Positions 18,155 through 27,881 of a stretch of 64,000 bases of DNA are shown here, one piece after another. The notes under the pieces are model-generated. The model ran no database searches and was not told where the DNA came from. It saw only the letters and a program-made list of their open reading frames with translations. The DNA comes from Campylobacter novaezeelandiae (lineage in GTDB: Bacteria > Campylobacterota > Campylobacteria > Campylobacterales > Campylobacteraceae): the NCBI RefSeq assembly GCF_004323845.1, contig NZ_QPGR01000001.1, positions 124,001-188,000 on the forward strand, given 5' to 3'. Made by a program: the position numbers and the translations under genes. The stretch's first letter is position 1, and each line of letters opens with the position of its first letter.

Positions 18155-18190
18155 CTAGGGTTTTCTTAAAGCCCTAGGTTTCTTTTAAAA
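18155..18190 (+). terminator. Rho-independent terminator after rpsO
   Basis: Inverted repeat CTAGGG (18155-18160) with CCCTAG (18172-18177), extended by T/A pairs around one bulged base, followed by a T-rich stretch from 18179. It lies 9 bases after the rpsO stop and separates rpsO from cmoB. Confidence 0.7.
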
Positions 18191-18221
18191 CTTTTTTCTC
18201 TTCCAAAATATAAGGAATGTC

Positions 18222-19097
18222 ATGAAAACAAAATCCTTAGAAAAACAAATGAAACAAAACCATTTATACAGCTTAATACAAAAAATTAAAAAAACAAATC
18301 TAAATTCAAAATTTTCCATTACAAGAAGCATAAATATAAAAACAAATTTAAAAGCAGAAAAACAAATTCAACAAATTGCAATGGAATTAAAACCATGGAG
18401 AAAAGGTCCTTTTAAAATTGATAATCTTTTTATAGATTCTGAATGGCAAAGTTTTATAAAATTTAATATTTTAAAACCCTTTATAAAAGAGATCAAAGAT
18501 AAAGTTGTTGCCGATGTAGGATGCAACAATGGTTATTATATGTTTAAAATGTTAGAATTTAATCCAAAAAAGATCATAGGTTTTGATCCCTCTATAAAAT
18601 ATAAATTACAGTTTGAACTCATCAACGCTTTAGCCAAAACAAATATTAAATATGAGCTCTTAGGAGTTGAAGACTTACCAAATTATAAGCATAAATTTGA
18701 TGTTATCTTTTGTTTGGGGGTTATTTATCATAGAAGCGATCCAATTAAAATGTTAAAACAACTAAAACAAAGCCTTAATAAAAATGGTGTTGTATTTTTA
18801 GATACTATGTTTATTAAAGATAAAAGAGAAATTGCTTTAATTCCTAGAAAAACTTATTCTAGAATATCAAATATTTTTTTTATTCCGTCGATATTGGGTT
18901 TAAGAAATTGGTGTGAACGTGCTGGATTTGAAGAATTTGAAATTTTAGCTATTAAAAAAACAACCAAAAGAGAACAAAGAAAAACAGAATGGATTGATTC
19001 TTATTCTTTGGAAGATTTTTTAGACCCAGATAACCAAAACTTAACTTATGAAGGTTATGAATCACCTAGAAGAATTTATGTAAAATTAAAGGTTTAA
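18222..19097 (+). CDS. cmoB: tRNA U34 carboxymethyltransferase CmoB
   Basis: Uses carboxy-S-adenosylmethionine to convert 5-hydroxyuridine to 5-oxyacetyluridine (cmo5U) at the wobble base of certain tRNAs. 291 residues. The N-terminal tRNA-binding part has the hallmark LKPWRKGPFKIDNLFIDSEW near 59-78. The Rossmann methyltransferase domain has the SAM-site run VADVGCNNGYYMFKM near 98-112, and FCLGVIYHRSDP follows near 165. CmoA is not in this window. Its stop overlaps the next ATG by one base (TAATG). Confidence 0.95.
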   Translation: MKTKSLEKQMKQNHLYSLIQKIKKTNLNSKFSITRSINIKTNLKAEKQIQQIAMELKPWRKGPFKIDNLFIDSEWQSFIKFNILKPFIKEIKDKVVADVGCNNGYYMFKMLEFNPKKIIGFDPSIKYKLQFELINALAKTNIKYELLGVEDLPNYKHKFDVIFCLGVIYHRSDPIKMLKQLKQSLNKNGVVFLDTMFIKDKREIALIPRKTYSRISNIFFIPSILGLRNWCERAGFEEFEILAIKKTTKREQRKTEWIDSYSLEDFLDPDNQNLTYEGYESPRRIYVKLKV

Positions 19098-19675
19098 TGA
19101 TGGCAAAAAAAGATAATTTTGAAGAATACGCTCAACTAGAAGAATACGCATCTCAAGAAGATATATCGCGTATAAAATCAGAACTTGTAACATGCCCTGA
19201 TTTAAATAATTCTCTTTCTGGAACTATTATTGAACTTTCAAAAAATTATGCTAAATCTATTTTAATAACTTCTCCAGAAATGATAGTAGATGATCAAGGG
19301 CTTATCTTTGATGCATTTATTTTTTCTGCAGCAAATTATGTTGCACAAGCTGCCATAAATAAAGAATATTCTGTTTTAATAGGATCAAAATGTTTTTTCT
19401 ATGCCCCATTAAAACTAGGAGATGTTTTAGAACTTGAGGCTCATGCTTTATTTGATGACTCTTCTAAAAAAAGAGAAGTTAAAATTATAGGACACGTAAG
19501 CGAGATTAAAATTTTTGAAGCAAATTTACAAATCGTTACAATGGATGATCATATATTTAAGCTTAAACGACCTATATCAAATACAACAAAACAAGAAGCT
19601 CAAACAAATGAAAATGGAGCAAATGCAAATCCAGAAGCAATGGCTGCAACATTAATGGCTTCAATGAGAAAATAA
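19097..19675 (+). CDS. Cj0977-like hot-dog-fold protein linked to virulence and flagellar regulon
   Basis: 192 residues; the ATG at 19097 is directly followed by a second ATG, either of which may start. The protein resembles C. jejuni Cj0977, a cytoplasmic single-hot-dog protein lacking clear thioesterase catalytic residues, controlled by sigma-28 and needed for invasion in that species. Visible runs include YAQLEEYASQEDISRIKSEL near the N-terminus and AANYVAQAAINKEYSVLIGS in the hot-dog helix region. The low-complexity tail (NGANANPEAMAATL) is also typical. I see no obvious sigma-28 box upstream inside cmoB. Identification is by recalled similarity; its biochemical role is unknown. Confidence 0.8.
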   Translation: MMAKKDNFEEYAQLEEYASQEDISRIKSELVTCPDLNNSLSGTIIELSKNYAKSILITSPEMIVDDQGLIFDAFIFSAANYVAQAAINKEYSVLIGSKCFFYAPLKLGDVLELEAHALFDDSSKKREVKIIGHVSEIKIFEANLQIVTMDDHIFKLKRPISNTTKQEAQTNENGANANPEAMAATLMASMRK

Positions 19676-19846
19676 TTATTTTGGATTTAAAGGAATATCA
19701 ACCCAATTATTAGGGCATTCTTTATGATAAATTCCACTTGCATCATAATACTCTTTGCAATCACTATAATATCTATTGGAAATTCCTCTTTCGTTTACAA
19801 AACATCCGGAAAATAAAATAAATATAAAAAAATACATATACTTCAT
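19676..19846 (-). CDS. Small lipoprotein of 56 residues
   Basis: Translated by hand from the ATG at 19846. A short hydrophobic signal (MKYMYFFIFILFSGC) ends in a lipobox with the lipidated Cys at residue 15, giving a mature peptide of about 42 residues with two more cysteines (C30, C44) and many tyrosines. It ends PLNPK. It follows the thermonuclease gene by 15 bp on the same strand and its stop codon directly abuts the stop of the Cj0977-like gene. Position and appearance match a small lipoprotein (Cj0978c) that I recall at this place in C. jejuni. Function is unknown. Confidence 0.75.
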   Translation of the reverse strand: MKYMYFFIFILFSGCFVNERGISNRYYSDCKEYYDASGIYHKECPNNWVDIPLNPK

Positions 19847-19861
19847 AAGTCTTTATCCAAA

Positions 19862-20392
19862 TTAGAATTTATTTTGCTTTCTCCATTTATAAGGCTCTAT
19901 AGGATTTTGATCTTTCCAAAGACCCAAAGAATTTTTCTGTGCAAATTTTTGATCTTTTATATAAATATCACTATAAAAACTATAGGCCCAAGCATAACCC
20001 TTAGAAACCATTATTTGATTAATATCTAAATCATCAAATTTCACAATTGCTAAAATTCTACCATAAAGATCTTCATCTTTATAAATTATTTTTACTTTTT
20101 TATCCTTAATTATCGAGCTAAGATAATTTTTAGCTTCTGTTCCAAATTTTTGCTTAAGCTCTGGAGCATCAATTGCAAAAAATCTTATTTTATATTTACT
20201 TCCACTTGAATTTAAAACTTCTATAGTATCACCATCTATAACTTTTATAACCTTTGCATCAAAAGATTTTGTTTGGGCTATAAAACTCTCTATAAAAATT
20301 AACACAAATATCAAAATTAAAAAAGAAAAAAATTTTTTAGGATCACTTAAAATTTTTCTAAAATTCAATATTTTTCCGATATTTAATCTCAT
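19862..20392 (-). CDS. Thermonuclease (staphylococcal nuclease homologue), membrane-anchored or secreted
   Basis: 176 residues with an N-terminal hydrophobic segment at about 20-38 (FFSFLILIFVLIFIESFIA), so it is exported or held in the inner membrane facing the periplasm. The SNase OB fold follows: IDGDTIEVL, then YKIRFFAIDAPE with the catalytic Arg and Glu, and YGRILAIV with the second Arg. These correspond to R35, E43 and R87 of the staphylococcal enzyme, so activity is expected. Such nucleases may degrade external DNA. It is transcribed with the small lipoprotein downstream. Confidence 0.9.
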   Translation of the reverse strand: MRLNIGKILNFRKILSDPKKFFSFLILIFVLIFIESFIAQTKSFDAKVIKVIDGDTIEVLNSSGSKYKIRFFAIDAPELKQKFGTEAKNYLSSIIKDKKVKIIYKDEDLYGRILAIVKFDDLDINQIMVSKGYAWAYSFYSDIYIKDQKFAQKNSLGLWKDQNPIEPYKWRKQNKF

Positions 20393-20447
20393 TTTAATTC
20401 CAAAAACTAAAAATTATGTATAATTTTATCTAATAAAAGGAGTTAGA

Positions 20448-21716
20448 ATGCAAAATGTCATACAAAATTTTAAAAAATTATGTGAAATACCACATTGCAG
20501 TTATGAAACAGAACAAATGAAAGATTTTTTAAATGCTTATGCTAAAGAGAAAGAATTTGAAGTAAATATTGATTTAGCTGGAAATATTCATTGTATTAAA
20601 GGTAATCCTAAAATTTGTTTACAAAGTCATTATGATATGGTTTGTATGGGAAGCGCCCCAAAAATAGAAGTTTATGAAGAAAATGGATATTTAAAAGCTA
20701 AAAATTCATCCCTGGGAGCTGATAATGGCATCGGCATTGCTATAATGCTTGAAGCTATGCAAAAATTTCAAAATTTAGAATGCCTTTTTACTAATAATGA
20801 AGAAGTTGGACTTATGGGGGTTAATGATTTAGAGCATAAACTGTGCTCTAAAATGTTATTAAATTTAGATCATGAAAATGAAAATGAAATCATTATAGGC
20901 TGTGCTGGTGGAGTAGATATAGATGCTTTTTTAGAATATAACACAAAAGAGTATTTTGGAAAAGTTTATGAATTAAATGCGATTAATTTTAAAGGTGGGC
21001 ACTCTGGTATTGATATCATTGATAACCCCAAAAGCTCTATAAAAGAAATGGCACGTTTTATCAAAGAAAATAAAGGGAAAATTATAAATTTTGAAGGCGG
21101 AGAAAGAATAAATTCTATACCAAAATATGCAAAAGCTTTAGTATTTTTTGATGATAATATTAAATCTAGCAAATATATTGATTGTAAATTTATAGGAGAA
21201 AAAAAAGAAAAAATATGTTTAGAATCTGATATTTTACTTGATGCTTTAAATTCTTTTTCTCAAGGAGTTCATAGTTTTAACAAGAAGCTAGATATAGTTC
21301 AAACAAGTATTAATTTAGGTATTTTAAAAATGAGTGAAAAAGAAATAAAAATAAATCTTTTTGCAAGATCGAATTTGCTAGAAGATTTAAAACAAATTGA
21401 ATTTGAAACTCTGACACTTTTTAAAGCATTTAATTTTAAAACTCACTCTTTTAATTTTTATCCACCTTGGGAAGGAAAGGAAAATGAATTAAGCAGTGAT
21501 TTATTAGAAATATTTAAAAAAGAAAATAAAAATATTAAAATTTCAGCTATACACGCAGGCTTAGAATGTGGTATTATTGAAAAAAAACAAGAACTTTTAT
21601 GCTGTTCTATAGGGCCAAATATATATAATCCACATTCAACAGATGAAAGATGCGAAATAGCCTCTATTGAAAAAATCTCAAAAATTGTTTTTGAACTTCT
21701 AAAAAAATATCAATAA
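20448..21716 (+). CDS. pepD: Aminoacyl-histidine dipeptidase PepD (M20 family)
   Basis: Di-zinc M20C dipeptidase of the cytoplasm that cleaves Xaa-His and other dipeptides. 422 residues, somewhat shorter than the E. coli enzyme (about 485). Metal-site motifs visible: LQSHYDMVCMG near 67, SLGADNGIGIAIMLE near 92, NNEEVGLMG near 125, LNLDHENENE near 141, and HAGLECGII near 375. A good AAAGGAG ribosome site precedes the ATG. Its stop codon directly abuts the stop of cjaB on the other strand. Confidence 0.92.
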   Translation: MQNVIQNFKKLCEIPHCSYETEQMKDFLNAYAKEKEFEVNIDLAGNIHCIKGNPKICLQSHYDMVCMGSAPKIEVYEENGYLKAKNSSLGADNGIGIAIMLEAMQKFQNLECLFTNNEEVGLMGVNDLEHKLCSKMLLNLDHENENEIIIGCAGGVDIDAFLEYNTKEYFGKVYELNAINFKGGHSGIDIIDNPKSSIKEMARFIKENKGKIINFEGGERINSIPKYAKALVFFDDNIKSSKYIDCKFIGEKKEKICLESDILLDALNSFSQGVHSFNKKLDIVQTSINLGILKMSEKEIKINLFARSNLLEDLKQIEFETLTLFKAFNFKTHSFNFYPPWEGKENELSSDLLEIFKKENKNIKISAIHAGLECGIIEKKQELLCCSIGPNIYNPHSTDERCEIASIEKISKIVFELLKKYQ

Positions 21717-22955
21717 TTAAAATATATTTCTTGCATCTTTTGCAAGAAAATATTTTAATATCAACACGCAACTTATAGCACTACATCCTACAAAAATAAA
21801 ATAAAATTTCAAATAAGTATCAAAAAATAAATCCACTATAAAAGGAGTTACAAAACTTAAAATTGCATAAGAAATATTATAAGCAAAAGAAAGGCCACTA
21901 AATTTTAACTCACTTTTAAAAATTTGTGTCATAAATACAGGCGCAAAAGTAACAATTCCTTGAGAAAAACAAGTTATAAAATAAAATAAAACAAAATAAT
22001 CATTATGCAAAGAAAGTAATAAAGAAGATAGCATAAATATCAAACTAAATATTATGCAAATTTTATAAGATCCATAAAATTTAGCCAAAATTCCTTGCAC
22101 TAAAGAGCCTATCATTAAAATAAAAATTGCCCAATTTTGAATATAAAGAATTTCTATTTCATTTAAAGGTAAAATTTTATAAAAATATTTTGGCAATATC
22201 ATTAAAGTAGCAATACCACTAGTTAATACAACACTCATTAAAAAACAAATAAGCATACTAGTTTTATGAGTTTTTAAAGCTTGTTTTAATGGGAATTTTA
22301 AAATTTGATTATTTTTCTTTATCTTCTCAAAAATAGGAGTTTCATCAAGATGTTTTCTTAAAAAAAGTGCTAAAAATCCAAAAATAGCACTTATTACAAA
22401 AGGTATTCTCCAAGCATAAAGCTCTAATTCCTCTTCATTAAAAGTATTTTTCAAGACAATAACTGTTAAACCACCCAATAATAAACCAAACGTTAAAGTC
22501 ATAGAAATAAAACCTAAGGCCAAAGGAATTTGCCTGCCTTTAACAAATTCACTTACAAAAATCCAAGAACCGCTTACTTCAGCACCTACAGCTAGACCTT
22601 GTAAAATTCTCATAGAAAATAAAATAATAGGCGCTATAATTCCTATATTTTCATAACTAGGTAAAAAAGCAATAACAAAATTAGGTAAAATCATCAAAAG
22701 CATGCTAATATAAAAAATTTTTTTTCGTCCTATTTTATCGCCAAAATGTCCAATAAAAATAGCACCTAAAGGACGTATTAAATAAGCAATACCAAATAAT
22801 AAATAAGAGCTAAATTTTAAAAAATTTTCATCTTGAGGAGGAAAAAATATTTTAATAAAAATATCAAGAAAAAAGACAAATAAAATAAAATCATAGAATT
22901 CTAAAATGCCTCCTAAAGAGGCATAAATAATATTTTTTATTTTTTTATTTTTCAT
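21717..22955 (-). CDS. cjaB: CjaB-like MFS transporter (metabolite:proton symporter family)
   Basis: 412 residues with 12 predicted membrane segments. The N-terminal GGILEFYDFILFVFF and the loop GHFGDKIGRKKIF place it in the MHS branch with ProP and KgtP, which moves osmolytes or dicarboxylates with protons. It starts 6 bp downstream of cjaA, so the two form an operon, as in C. jejuni. The substrate is unknown. Confidence 0.88.
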   Translation of the reverse strand: MKNKKIKNIIYASLGGILEFYDFILFVFFLDIFIKIFFPPQDENFLKFSSYLLFGIAYLIRPLGAIFIGHFGDKIGRKKIFYISMLLMILPNFVIAFLPSYENIGIIAPIILFSMRILQGLAVGAEVSGSWIFVSEFVKGRQIPLALGFISMTLTFGLLLGGLTVIVLKNTFNEEELELYAWRIPFVISAIFGFLALFLRKHLDETPIFEKIKKNNQILKFPLKQALKTHKTSMLICFLMSVVLTSGIATLMILPKYFYKILPLNEIEILYIQNWAIFILMIGSLVQGILAKFYGSYKICIIFSLIFMLSSLLLSLHNDYFVLFYFITCFSQGIVTFAPVFMTQIFKSELKFSGLSFAYNISYAILSFVTPFIVDLFFDTYLKFYFIFVGCSAISCVLILKYFLAKDARNIF

Positions 22956-22961
22956 TAAAAA

Positions 22962-23792
22962 TTAAATTTTTCCACCTTCTATAACAACATCTTCAGCATT
23001 TATATCACTTGAGAAATGATCTTTTAATGTTGCTTCATAATCTTTATGAAAAAATTGCTCATTAGAGAGTTTTATAATTAAGTTATCAAGAAATTCTTTT
23101 AATTGTGTATCACCTTTCTTAATTGCTGGTGCTATTACATCGTGATTTCCTAAATCTTTAATAGCCATTTTAAAATCAGGATGATTTTTAACCCATGCAA
23201 AAAGCAAAGTATTATCGTGACTTAAAGCATCTCCCCTCTTATCAAGCAAAGCAGCAAAAGTTTCTGTATTTTGATCATATTTTAAAGTTTTAATATCAGG
23301 ATAATTCTCTGTAAAATATGCATCAGCTGTTGTTCCTTTATTAAGTAATAAAGTTTTATCTTTTAAATCCTCAATTTTAGATATAGTAGAATCTTTAGGA
23401 ACAACAACTCCAAGAGAAACTTTCATATAAGGTAAAGCAAAATCAACTTGCTCTTCTCTTTGTGGTGTTTTAGTAAAATTTGCTAATATAATATCAACTT
23501 TGTTGGATTTTAAAAATTCAACACGATTAGCTGCTTCAACAAGGACAAAATGAACTTTATTTTCATCTCCAAAAAGTTCTTTGGCAATACGTTTAGCAAA
23601 ATAAATATCATAACCTTGATTCTCACCTTTTTCATCTATATAGCCAAAAGGCGGTTTATCGCCAAAAACCCCTATTCTTACAAAACCATTCTTCTTAATT
23701 TGCTCTAAAGAATTTGCATTATTAGAATCAAAACAGGCCGATAAAGCTAATGATGAAAATATCATTAAAAAATACAAAAATACTTTTTTCAT
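22962..23792 (-). CDS. cjaA: CjaA, cysteine/amino-acid ABC transporter binding lipoprotein
   Basis: 276 residues with a lipoprotein signal (FSSLALSAC, Cys at about 20) and a family 3 periplasmic binding domain. Very close to C. jejuni CjaA in runs such as RIGVFGDKPPFGYIDEKGEN, VLVEAANRVEFLKSNKVDII and TETFAALLDKRGDALSHDNT. In C. jejuni it is an immunodominant inner-membrane lipoprotein that binds cysteine. No permease or ATPase gene is adjacent, so its ABC partners lie elsewhere. Confidence 0.95.
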   Translation of the reverse strand: MKKVFLYFLMIFSSLALSACFDSNNANSLEQIKKNGFVRIGVFGDKPPFGYIDEKGENQGYDIYFAKRIAKELFGDENKVHFVLVEAANRVEFLKSNKVDIILANFTKTPQREEQVDFALPYMKVSLGVVVPKDSTISKIEDLKDKTLLLNKGTTADAYFTENYPDIKTLKYDQNTETFAALLDKRGDALSHDNTLLFAWVKNHPDFKMAIKDLGNHDVIAPAIKKGDTQLKEFLDNLIIKLSNEQFFHKDYEATLKDHFSSDINAEDVVIEGGKI

Positions 23793-23875
23793 AAATAAAC
23801 CTTTCTCTCTTTATTAATAAAAATAGAAACTTACTATATAAAAAAAATATAAATAAAAATAAATTCAATTAATTT

Positions 23876-24655
23876 TTATTTAAAAGTAGTTCCTCCATCT
23901 ACAATAAAAGTATGTCCACTTACCCAACTTGCCTTAGATGAACAAAGAAATAAACAAGCACCAGCTAAATCTTCTGGTTGACCCATACGATTTAAAGGGC
24001 TTAGATTAATTGTAGCTTGTTTTACTTCCTCATAGTTTGTAAAAGCTCTTAAAGCATCGGTTTCTATTGGACCACCGCTTACTATATTTACACGTATATT
24101 CTTTTCTCCTAATTCAGTAGCAGCATATCTTGCCATAGCTTCTACAGCAGCTTTTGCAGTACCATGTCCTGCATAATTTTCTATATAAACTAAATTTCCA
24201 GTTGATGAAATGGAAATAATGCTTCCTCCCCCTACTTTTTCCATTCTTTTAGCAGCTTCTTGTGAGCCAACGACAAAAGCATTTACAGTTGCTGTAAAAA
24301 TATTATTAATTCCTCTTGGCTTAAGTTTCATAAATTTAGTATATCCACCAACTACTGCACGACCAGAAATAATAGCATTAGAAATGAAAAAATCTACTCT
24401 ATCAAAATCTTGATCAATTTTCTCAAAAAGCTCTTTATAAGTTTCTGGCTCCAAAATATTAAATTCATAAGCTCTTGCTTTGATATTAAAATTATTCTCT
24501 AAATCTTTTACAATGTCTTTAGCTAACTCTGCATTGGAATTATAAGTAAAAGCTATATTTACACCCATTTTTGCAAATTCATATACTATAGCTTTTCCTA
24601 TACCTCTCGTTCCACCACTAATCACTAAAGTTTTTCCTAAAAATTCATTATTCAT
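23876..24655 (-). CDS. Short-chain dehydrogenase resembling FabL-type enoyl-ACP reductase
   Basis: 259-residue Rossmann-fold SDR. The N-terminal cofactor motif is GGTRGIGKAI near 15-24. The active-site region reads SSTGNLVYIENYAGHGTAKAA, with a Tyr followed by Lys seven residues later. Downstream VNIVSGGPIETDALRAF is strikingly like Bacillus FabL, which reduces enoyl-ACP with NADPH. It follows dapA with a one-base overlap. A role in fatty acid elongation is plausible, but a different SDR substrate cannot be excluded. Confidence 0.85.
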   Translation of the reverse strand: MNNEFLGKTLVISGGTRGIGKAIVYEFAKMGVNIAFTYNSNAELAKDIVKDLENNFNIKARAYEFNILEPETYKELFEKIDQDFDRVDFFISNAIISGRAVVGGYTKFMKLKPRGINNIFTATVNAFVVGSQEAAKRMEKVGGGSIISISSTGNLVYIENYAGHGTAKAAVEAMARYAATELGEKNIRVNIVSGGPIETDALRAFTNYEEVKQATINLSPLNRMGQPEDLAGACLFLCSSKASWVSGHTFIVDGGTTFK

Positions 24656-25542
24656 TAAAATCCTTTAATACTGTATTTTTTTAATATATTTTCAATCTTT
24701 TTAAAATTTTCATCACTTGGAGAGCAAAGAGGCAAACGGAATTCCAAAGAATCTATAAGACCCATAATAAACATTGCTGTTTTAATTGGAATAGGATTAC
24801 TCTCACAAAATAGCACTTTATTTATACAATAAAGCTCATCATTGATTTCTTTAGCTAAGCTATAATTTCCTTTTAATGCTTCATGAGTTAATAAAGAAAT
24901 CTTATCTGGTAGCAAATTAGAACTTACAGAGATAACCCCTTTACCTCCATTAGCAAGAATAGGATAATTAATAACATCATCGCCGCTTATTAAAATAATA
25001 TCTGGTTCCTTAGCTAGCAAATCAACGCATTTTTCGATATTTCCACTTGCTTCTTTAATGCCGAAAATATTTTTACAATCTCTAAAAAGATCTATTATAG
25101 TATCTGTTGCGATTTCACAACCTGTTCTACTTGGAACATTATACAATAATATAGGAATTTCTATACTATCTGCTATACTTTTATAATGTTCATAAAGTCC
25201 CTTTTGGGTTGGTTTATTATAATAAGGTGTAACGCTTAAAATACCATCAGCCCCGCACTCTTGTGCAAATTTAGCTAAATCTATGGCTTCATGAGTGGCA
25301 TTGCTTCCTGCACCTGCTAAAACTTTAACAGAAGTATTCTTACAAGTTGCAACAGCAAGTTCTATACAAGTCTTATGCTCATTGTGGGTTAAAGTTGCAC
25401 TTTCTCCTGTTGTTCCTACTGGAACTAAAACATCTATGCCGTTATTAATTTGCCTTTCAATAAGCTTAATATAATTTTGCTCATCAATTTTACCATTTTT
25501 AAAAGGGGTGATTAAAGCAGTCATGGCTCCAATTAAATTCAT
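24655..25542 (-). CDS. dapA: 4-hydroxy-tetrahydrodipicolinate synthase
   Basis: Condenses pyruvate with aspartate semialdehyde toward diaminopimelate and lysine. 295 residues, TIM barrel. The Schiff-base Lys is in GIKEASGN near 165, the catalytic Tyr in [10 protein letters not shown] near 137, and the substrate loop [12 protein letters not shown] near 40-51. It shares single-base overlaps with the M16 peptidase before it and the SDR after it, so it belongs to a tightly coupled run from murJ to the SDR. Confidence 0.96.
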   Translation of the reverse strand: MNLIGAMTALITPFKNGKIDEQNYIKLIERQINNGIDVLVPVGTTGESATLTHNEHKTCIELAVATCKNTSVKVLAGAGSNATHEAIDLAKFAQECGADGILSVTPYYNKPTQKGLYEHYKSIADSIEIPILLYNVPSRTGCEIATDTIIDLFRDCKNIFGIKEASGNIEKCVDLLAKEPDIILISGDDVINYPILANGGKGVISVSSNLLPDKISLLTHEALKGNYSLAKEINDELYCINKVLFCESNPIPIKTAMFIMGLIDSLEFRLPLCSPSDENFKKIENILKKYSIKGF

Positions 25543-26783
25543 TATTTTTTCCTTAAAATTACCGTAGTGGAATTATTATCATTAAAATATTTTTTAGCAC
25601 ATTTTACCAAATCTTTAATAGTTAAATTTTCAATATCTTTTTCATAGCTTAACAATGGTTTTAAATCTCCTTTTACCAAATAAGAACCAAAAAGATTTGA
25701 AACATCACTTGCACTACTAAGTGAAAATATAAAATCACTCTTAGTATTGTTTTTTATTTTTTCTAAATCTTTGATTGAAATCTGCTCATTCTTAATACTG
25801 TTAATAATTTTCCATAATTCTTTTTCAACCTGTTCAGCTTTAACATTTAAATTACAATTACAAATAAAAATAAATAAATTTTCATCAATAGTATCATTAA
25901 CAAAAGCGTAGTAATCATTAATTAAATTTAACTTATCAACAAGAATTTCATTCATTAAAGAGCTTTTTCCATTTCCTAAAAGTTCAGCTAAAGCATTAAG
26001 AGCTGGAATGTCTTTGTGTTTAAAATTAGGAATTTTAAAACCTAAAGCAAGAATTTGTGTTTGAGAATTTCTTCTGAGTATTACTCTTTTAGAACCATCT
26101 TGTTTTGGTTCTTTCATATAAACTTTTGGAATAATTTTTGTATTTTTTATATTTTCAAAATATTTTTTAGCGCCATTAAAAACCTCTTCGCTCTCAATAT
26201 CACCACTTACAAGTAAAATAGCGTTTTTAGGCTGATAATAAGTCTTATGAAATTCCTTAATATCTTCTATTGTCCAATTTTCAATATCTCTTAAAAAACC
26301 AATAGGAGTCCAATGATAAGGATGATAAATAAAAGCGTGATTAAAAAGTCGAAAATACAAGTATCCTAAAGGATTATTATCTGTTCTCCATCTGCGTTCT
26401 TCTAAAACAACTTTTCTTTCGGGTTGAAATTCTTCATCTTTTAAGGTTAAATTTTGCATTAATTCTGCAAAAAGTTCCAAGGCTTTATTTAAATTTTTCT
26501 TAGCACATTTGATATAATAATGTGTATAGTCAAAACCTGTACTAGCATTATCTACGCCACCAAAACCTTTAATAATTTCATCAAATTCTCCAGCTTTTAA
26601 ATTTTTAGTACTTTTAAAATTTAAATGCTCAAGCATATGAGCAATGCCACTTTTACCCATAACTTCATTTCTAGAACCTACCTTATAAAAGATATCAACG
26701 CTAATAACTTCGCTATTTTTATTAACAGGTAGTGCATAAACTTCAAGTTTATTTTTTAAACTTATCTTTTTAAATTCAATCAT
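25542..26783 (-). CDS. M16-family zinc metallopeptidase (processing-peptidase-like)
   Basis: 413 residues with the inverted zinc motif HMLEHLNFK (HxxEH) near residues 48-52 and the third-ligand Glu region [10 protein letters not shown] near 125. The second M16 half (from about 220) lacks such a motif, as usual. No signal peptide is visible, so it is probably cytoplasmic. The ATG overlaps the pyrD stop (ATGA) and its stop overlaps the dapA start. Physiological substrates are unknown. Confidence 0.9.
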   Translation of the reverse strand: MIEFKKISLKNKLEVYALPVNKNSEVISVDIFYKVGSRNEVMGKSGIAHMLEHLNFKSTKNLKAGEFDEIIKGFGGVDNASTGFDYTHYYIKCAKKNLNKALELFAELMQNLTLKDEEFQPERKVVLEERRWRTDNNPLGYLYFRLFNHAFIYHPYHWTPIGFLRDIENWTIEDIKEFHKTYYQPKNAILLVSGDIESEEVFNGAKKYFENIKNTKIIPKVYMKEPKQDGSKRVILRRNSQTQILALGFKIPNFKHKDIPALNALAELLGNGKSSLMNEILVDKLNLINDYYAFVNDTIDENLFIFICNCNLNVKAEQVEKELWKIINSIKNEQISIKDLEKIKNNTKSDFIFSLSSASDVSNLFGSYLVKGDLKPLLSYEKDIENLTIKDLVKCAKKYFNDNNSTTVILRKK

Positions 26784-27832
26784 TTAATATTTACTCCAAC
26801 CGCTTCACTAATATGCATAAATCCATCTTCTCTTAATAAAGTAAGTAACTCTTGATTGATATTTCTAACAAGAGCTGGCCCCTTATAAATAAGTGCTGTA
26901 AAAATTTGGATTAAATTGGCGCCATTTTTAATACGCTCATAAGCTTCTTTACCACTATCAATTCCTCCACAAGAAATTAAAATAGTATGAGAAAAAAGTT
27001 CTTTAGCTAATTCTTTAAAAAATTTACCATTCTTTTCTTGTATGAGCTTACCGCTAATTCCTCCAAAAGTTCTTCCATTATCTAGCAAAGAATAATCAGT
27101 GCTCGTATTAGCAATCACAAAACCACTAGCACCATTTTCTATGGCTTTTTGACATAAATCAATAGCTAAAGATATATCCAGATCTGGAGCTATTTTAATT
27201 AAAATTGGTTTTTGGGTAATCTTTTTTGCCTCACTTAATAAATCATTTAAAAAAGTATGATTTTGTAAAGATCTTAAATTTTTAGTATTAGGTGAAGAAA
27301 TATTGATAATAAAATAATCACACAAATCTTTAAATTCCCTTAAAAGGATAAAATAATCTTCTAGTGCATTTTCGCTATTTTTATTTTTTCCTATATTAGC
27401 ACCTAGAGGTAATACAAAAGGATAAATTTTAACTAAATTTGAACGAATCTCTTTAGCGCCCTTATTGTTAAATCCCATAGCATTTTGTATGCTTTCTTGT
27501 TTTACCAATCGAAATACTCTTGGTTTTTCATTACCTTCTTGTGCTTTTGGAGTAAAAGTTCCAAATTCCAAAAAACCAAACCCTAAAGCACTCAAAGGTC
27601 TTATCATGGTAGCATTTTTATCAAAACCTCCTGCCAAGCCAACAGGATTATCAAAACAAAGCCCTAAAAGATTTTGCCTTAAGCTCTCATCTTGTACTAT
27701 AAAACGATGGGCCAAAAAACTAAGTGCACCCGGAAAAACAACATTCAGACTTCTCAAAGAATACTCAACTAAACTATGAGCTGATTCTGGATCCATTTTA
27801 AAAATTAAAGGCTTTATACGTTCATAAATCAT
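26780..27832 (-). CDS. pyrD: Dihydroorotate dehydrogenase (quinone), class 2
   Basis: Oxidises dihydroorotate to orotate and passes electrons to menaquinone at the inner membrane. 350 residues. The N-terminal helical extension (MIYERIKPLIFKMDPESAHS) marks class 2. FMN barrel motifs include PVGLAGGFDKNA near 63, NISSPNTKNLR near 176 with the class 2 catalytic Ser, and LISCGGIDSGKEAYERI near 295. It begins 49 bp after msbA. Confidence 0.95.
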   Translation of the reverse strand: MIYERIKPLIFKMDPESAHSLVEYSLRSLNVVFPGALSFLAHRFIVQDESLRQNLLGLCFDNPVGLAGGFDKNATMIRPLSALGFGFLEFGTFTPKAQEGNEKPRVFRLVKQESIQNAMGFNNKGAKEIRSNLVKIYPFVLPLGANIGKNKNSENALEDYFILLREFKDLCDYFIINISSPNTKNLRSLQNHTFLNDLLSEAKKITQKPILIKIAPDLDISLAIDLCQKAIENGASGFVIANTSTDYSLLDNGRTFGGISGKLIQEKNGKFFKELAKELFSHTILISCGGIDSGKEAYERIKNGANLIQIFTALIYKGPALVRNINQELLTLLREDGFMHISEAVGVNIK

Positions 27833-27881
27833 TTTTATCCTTAAAAATTTTAACTTAAATTTTAACTAAATTAAAATAAAG

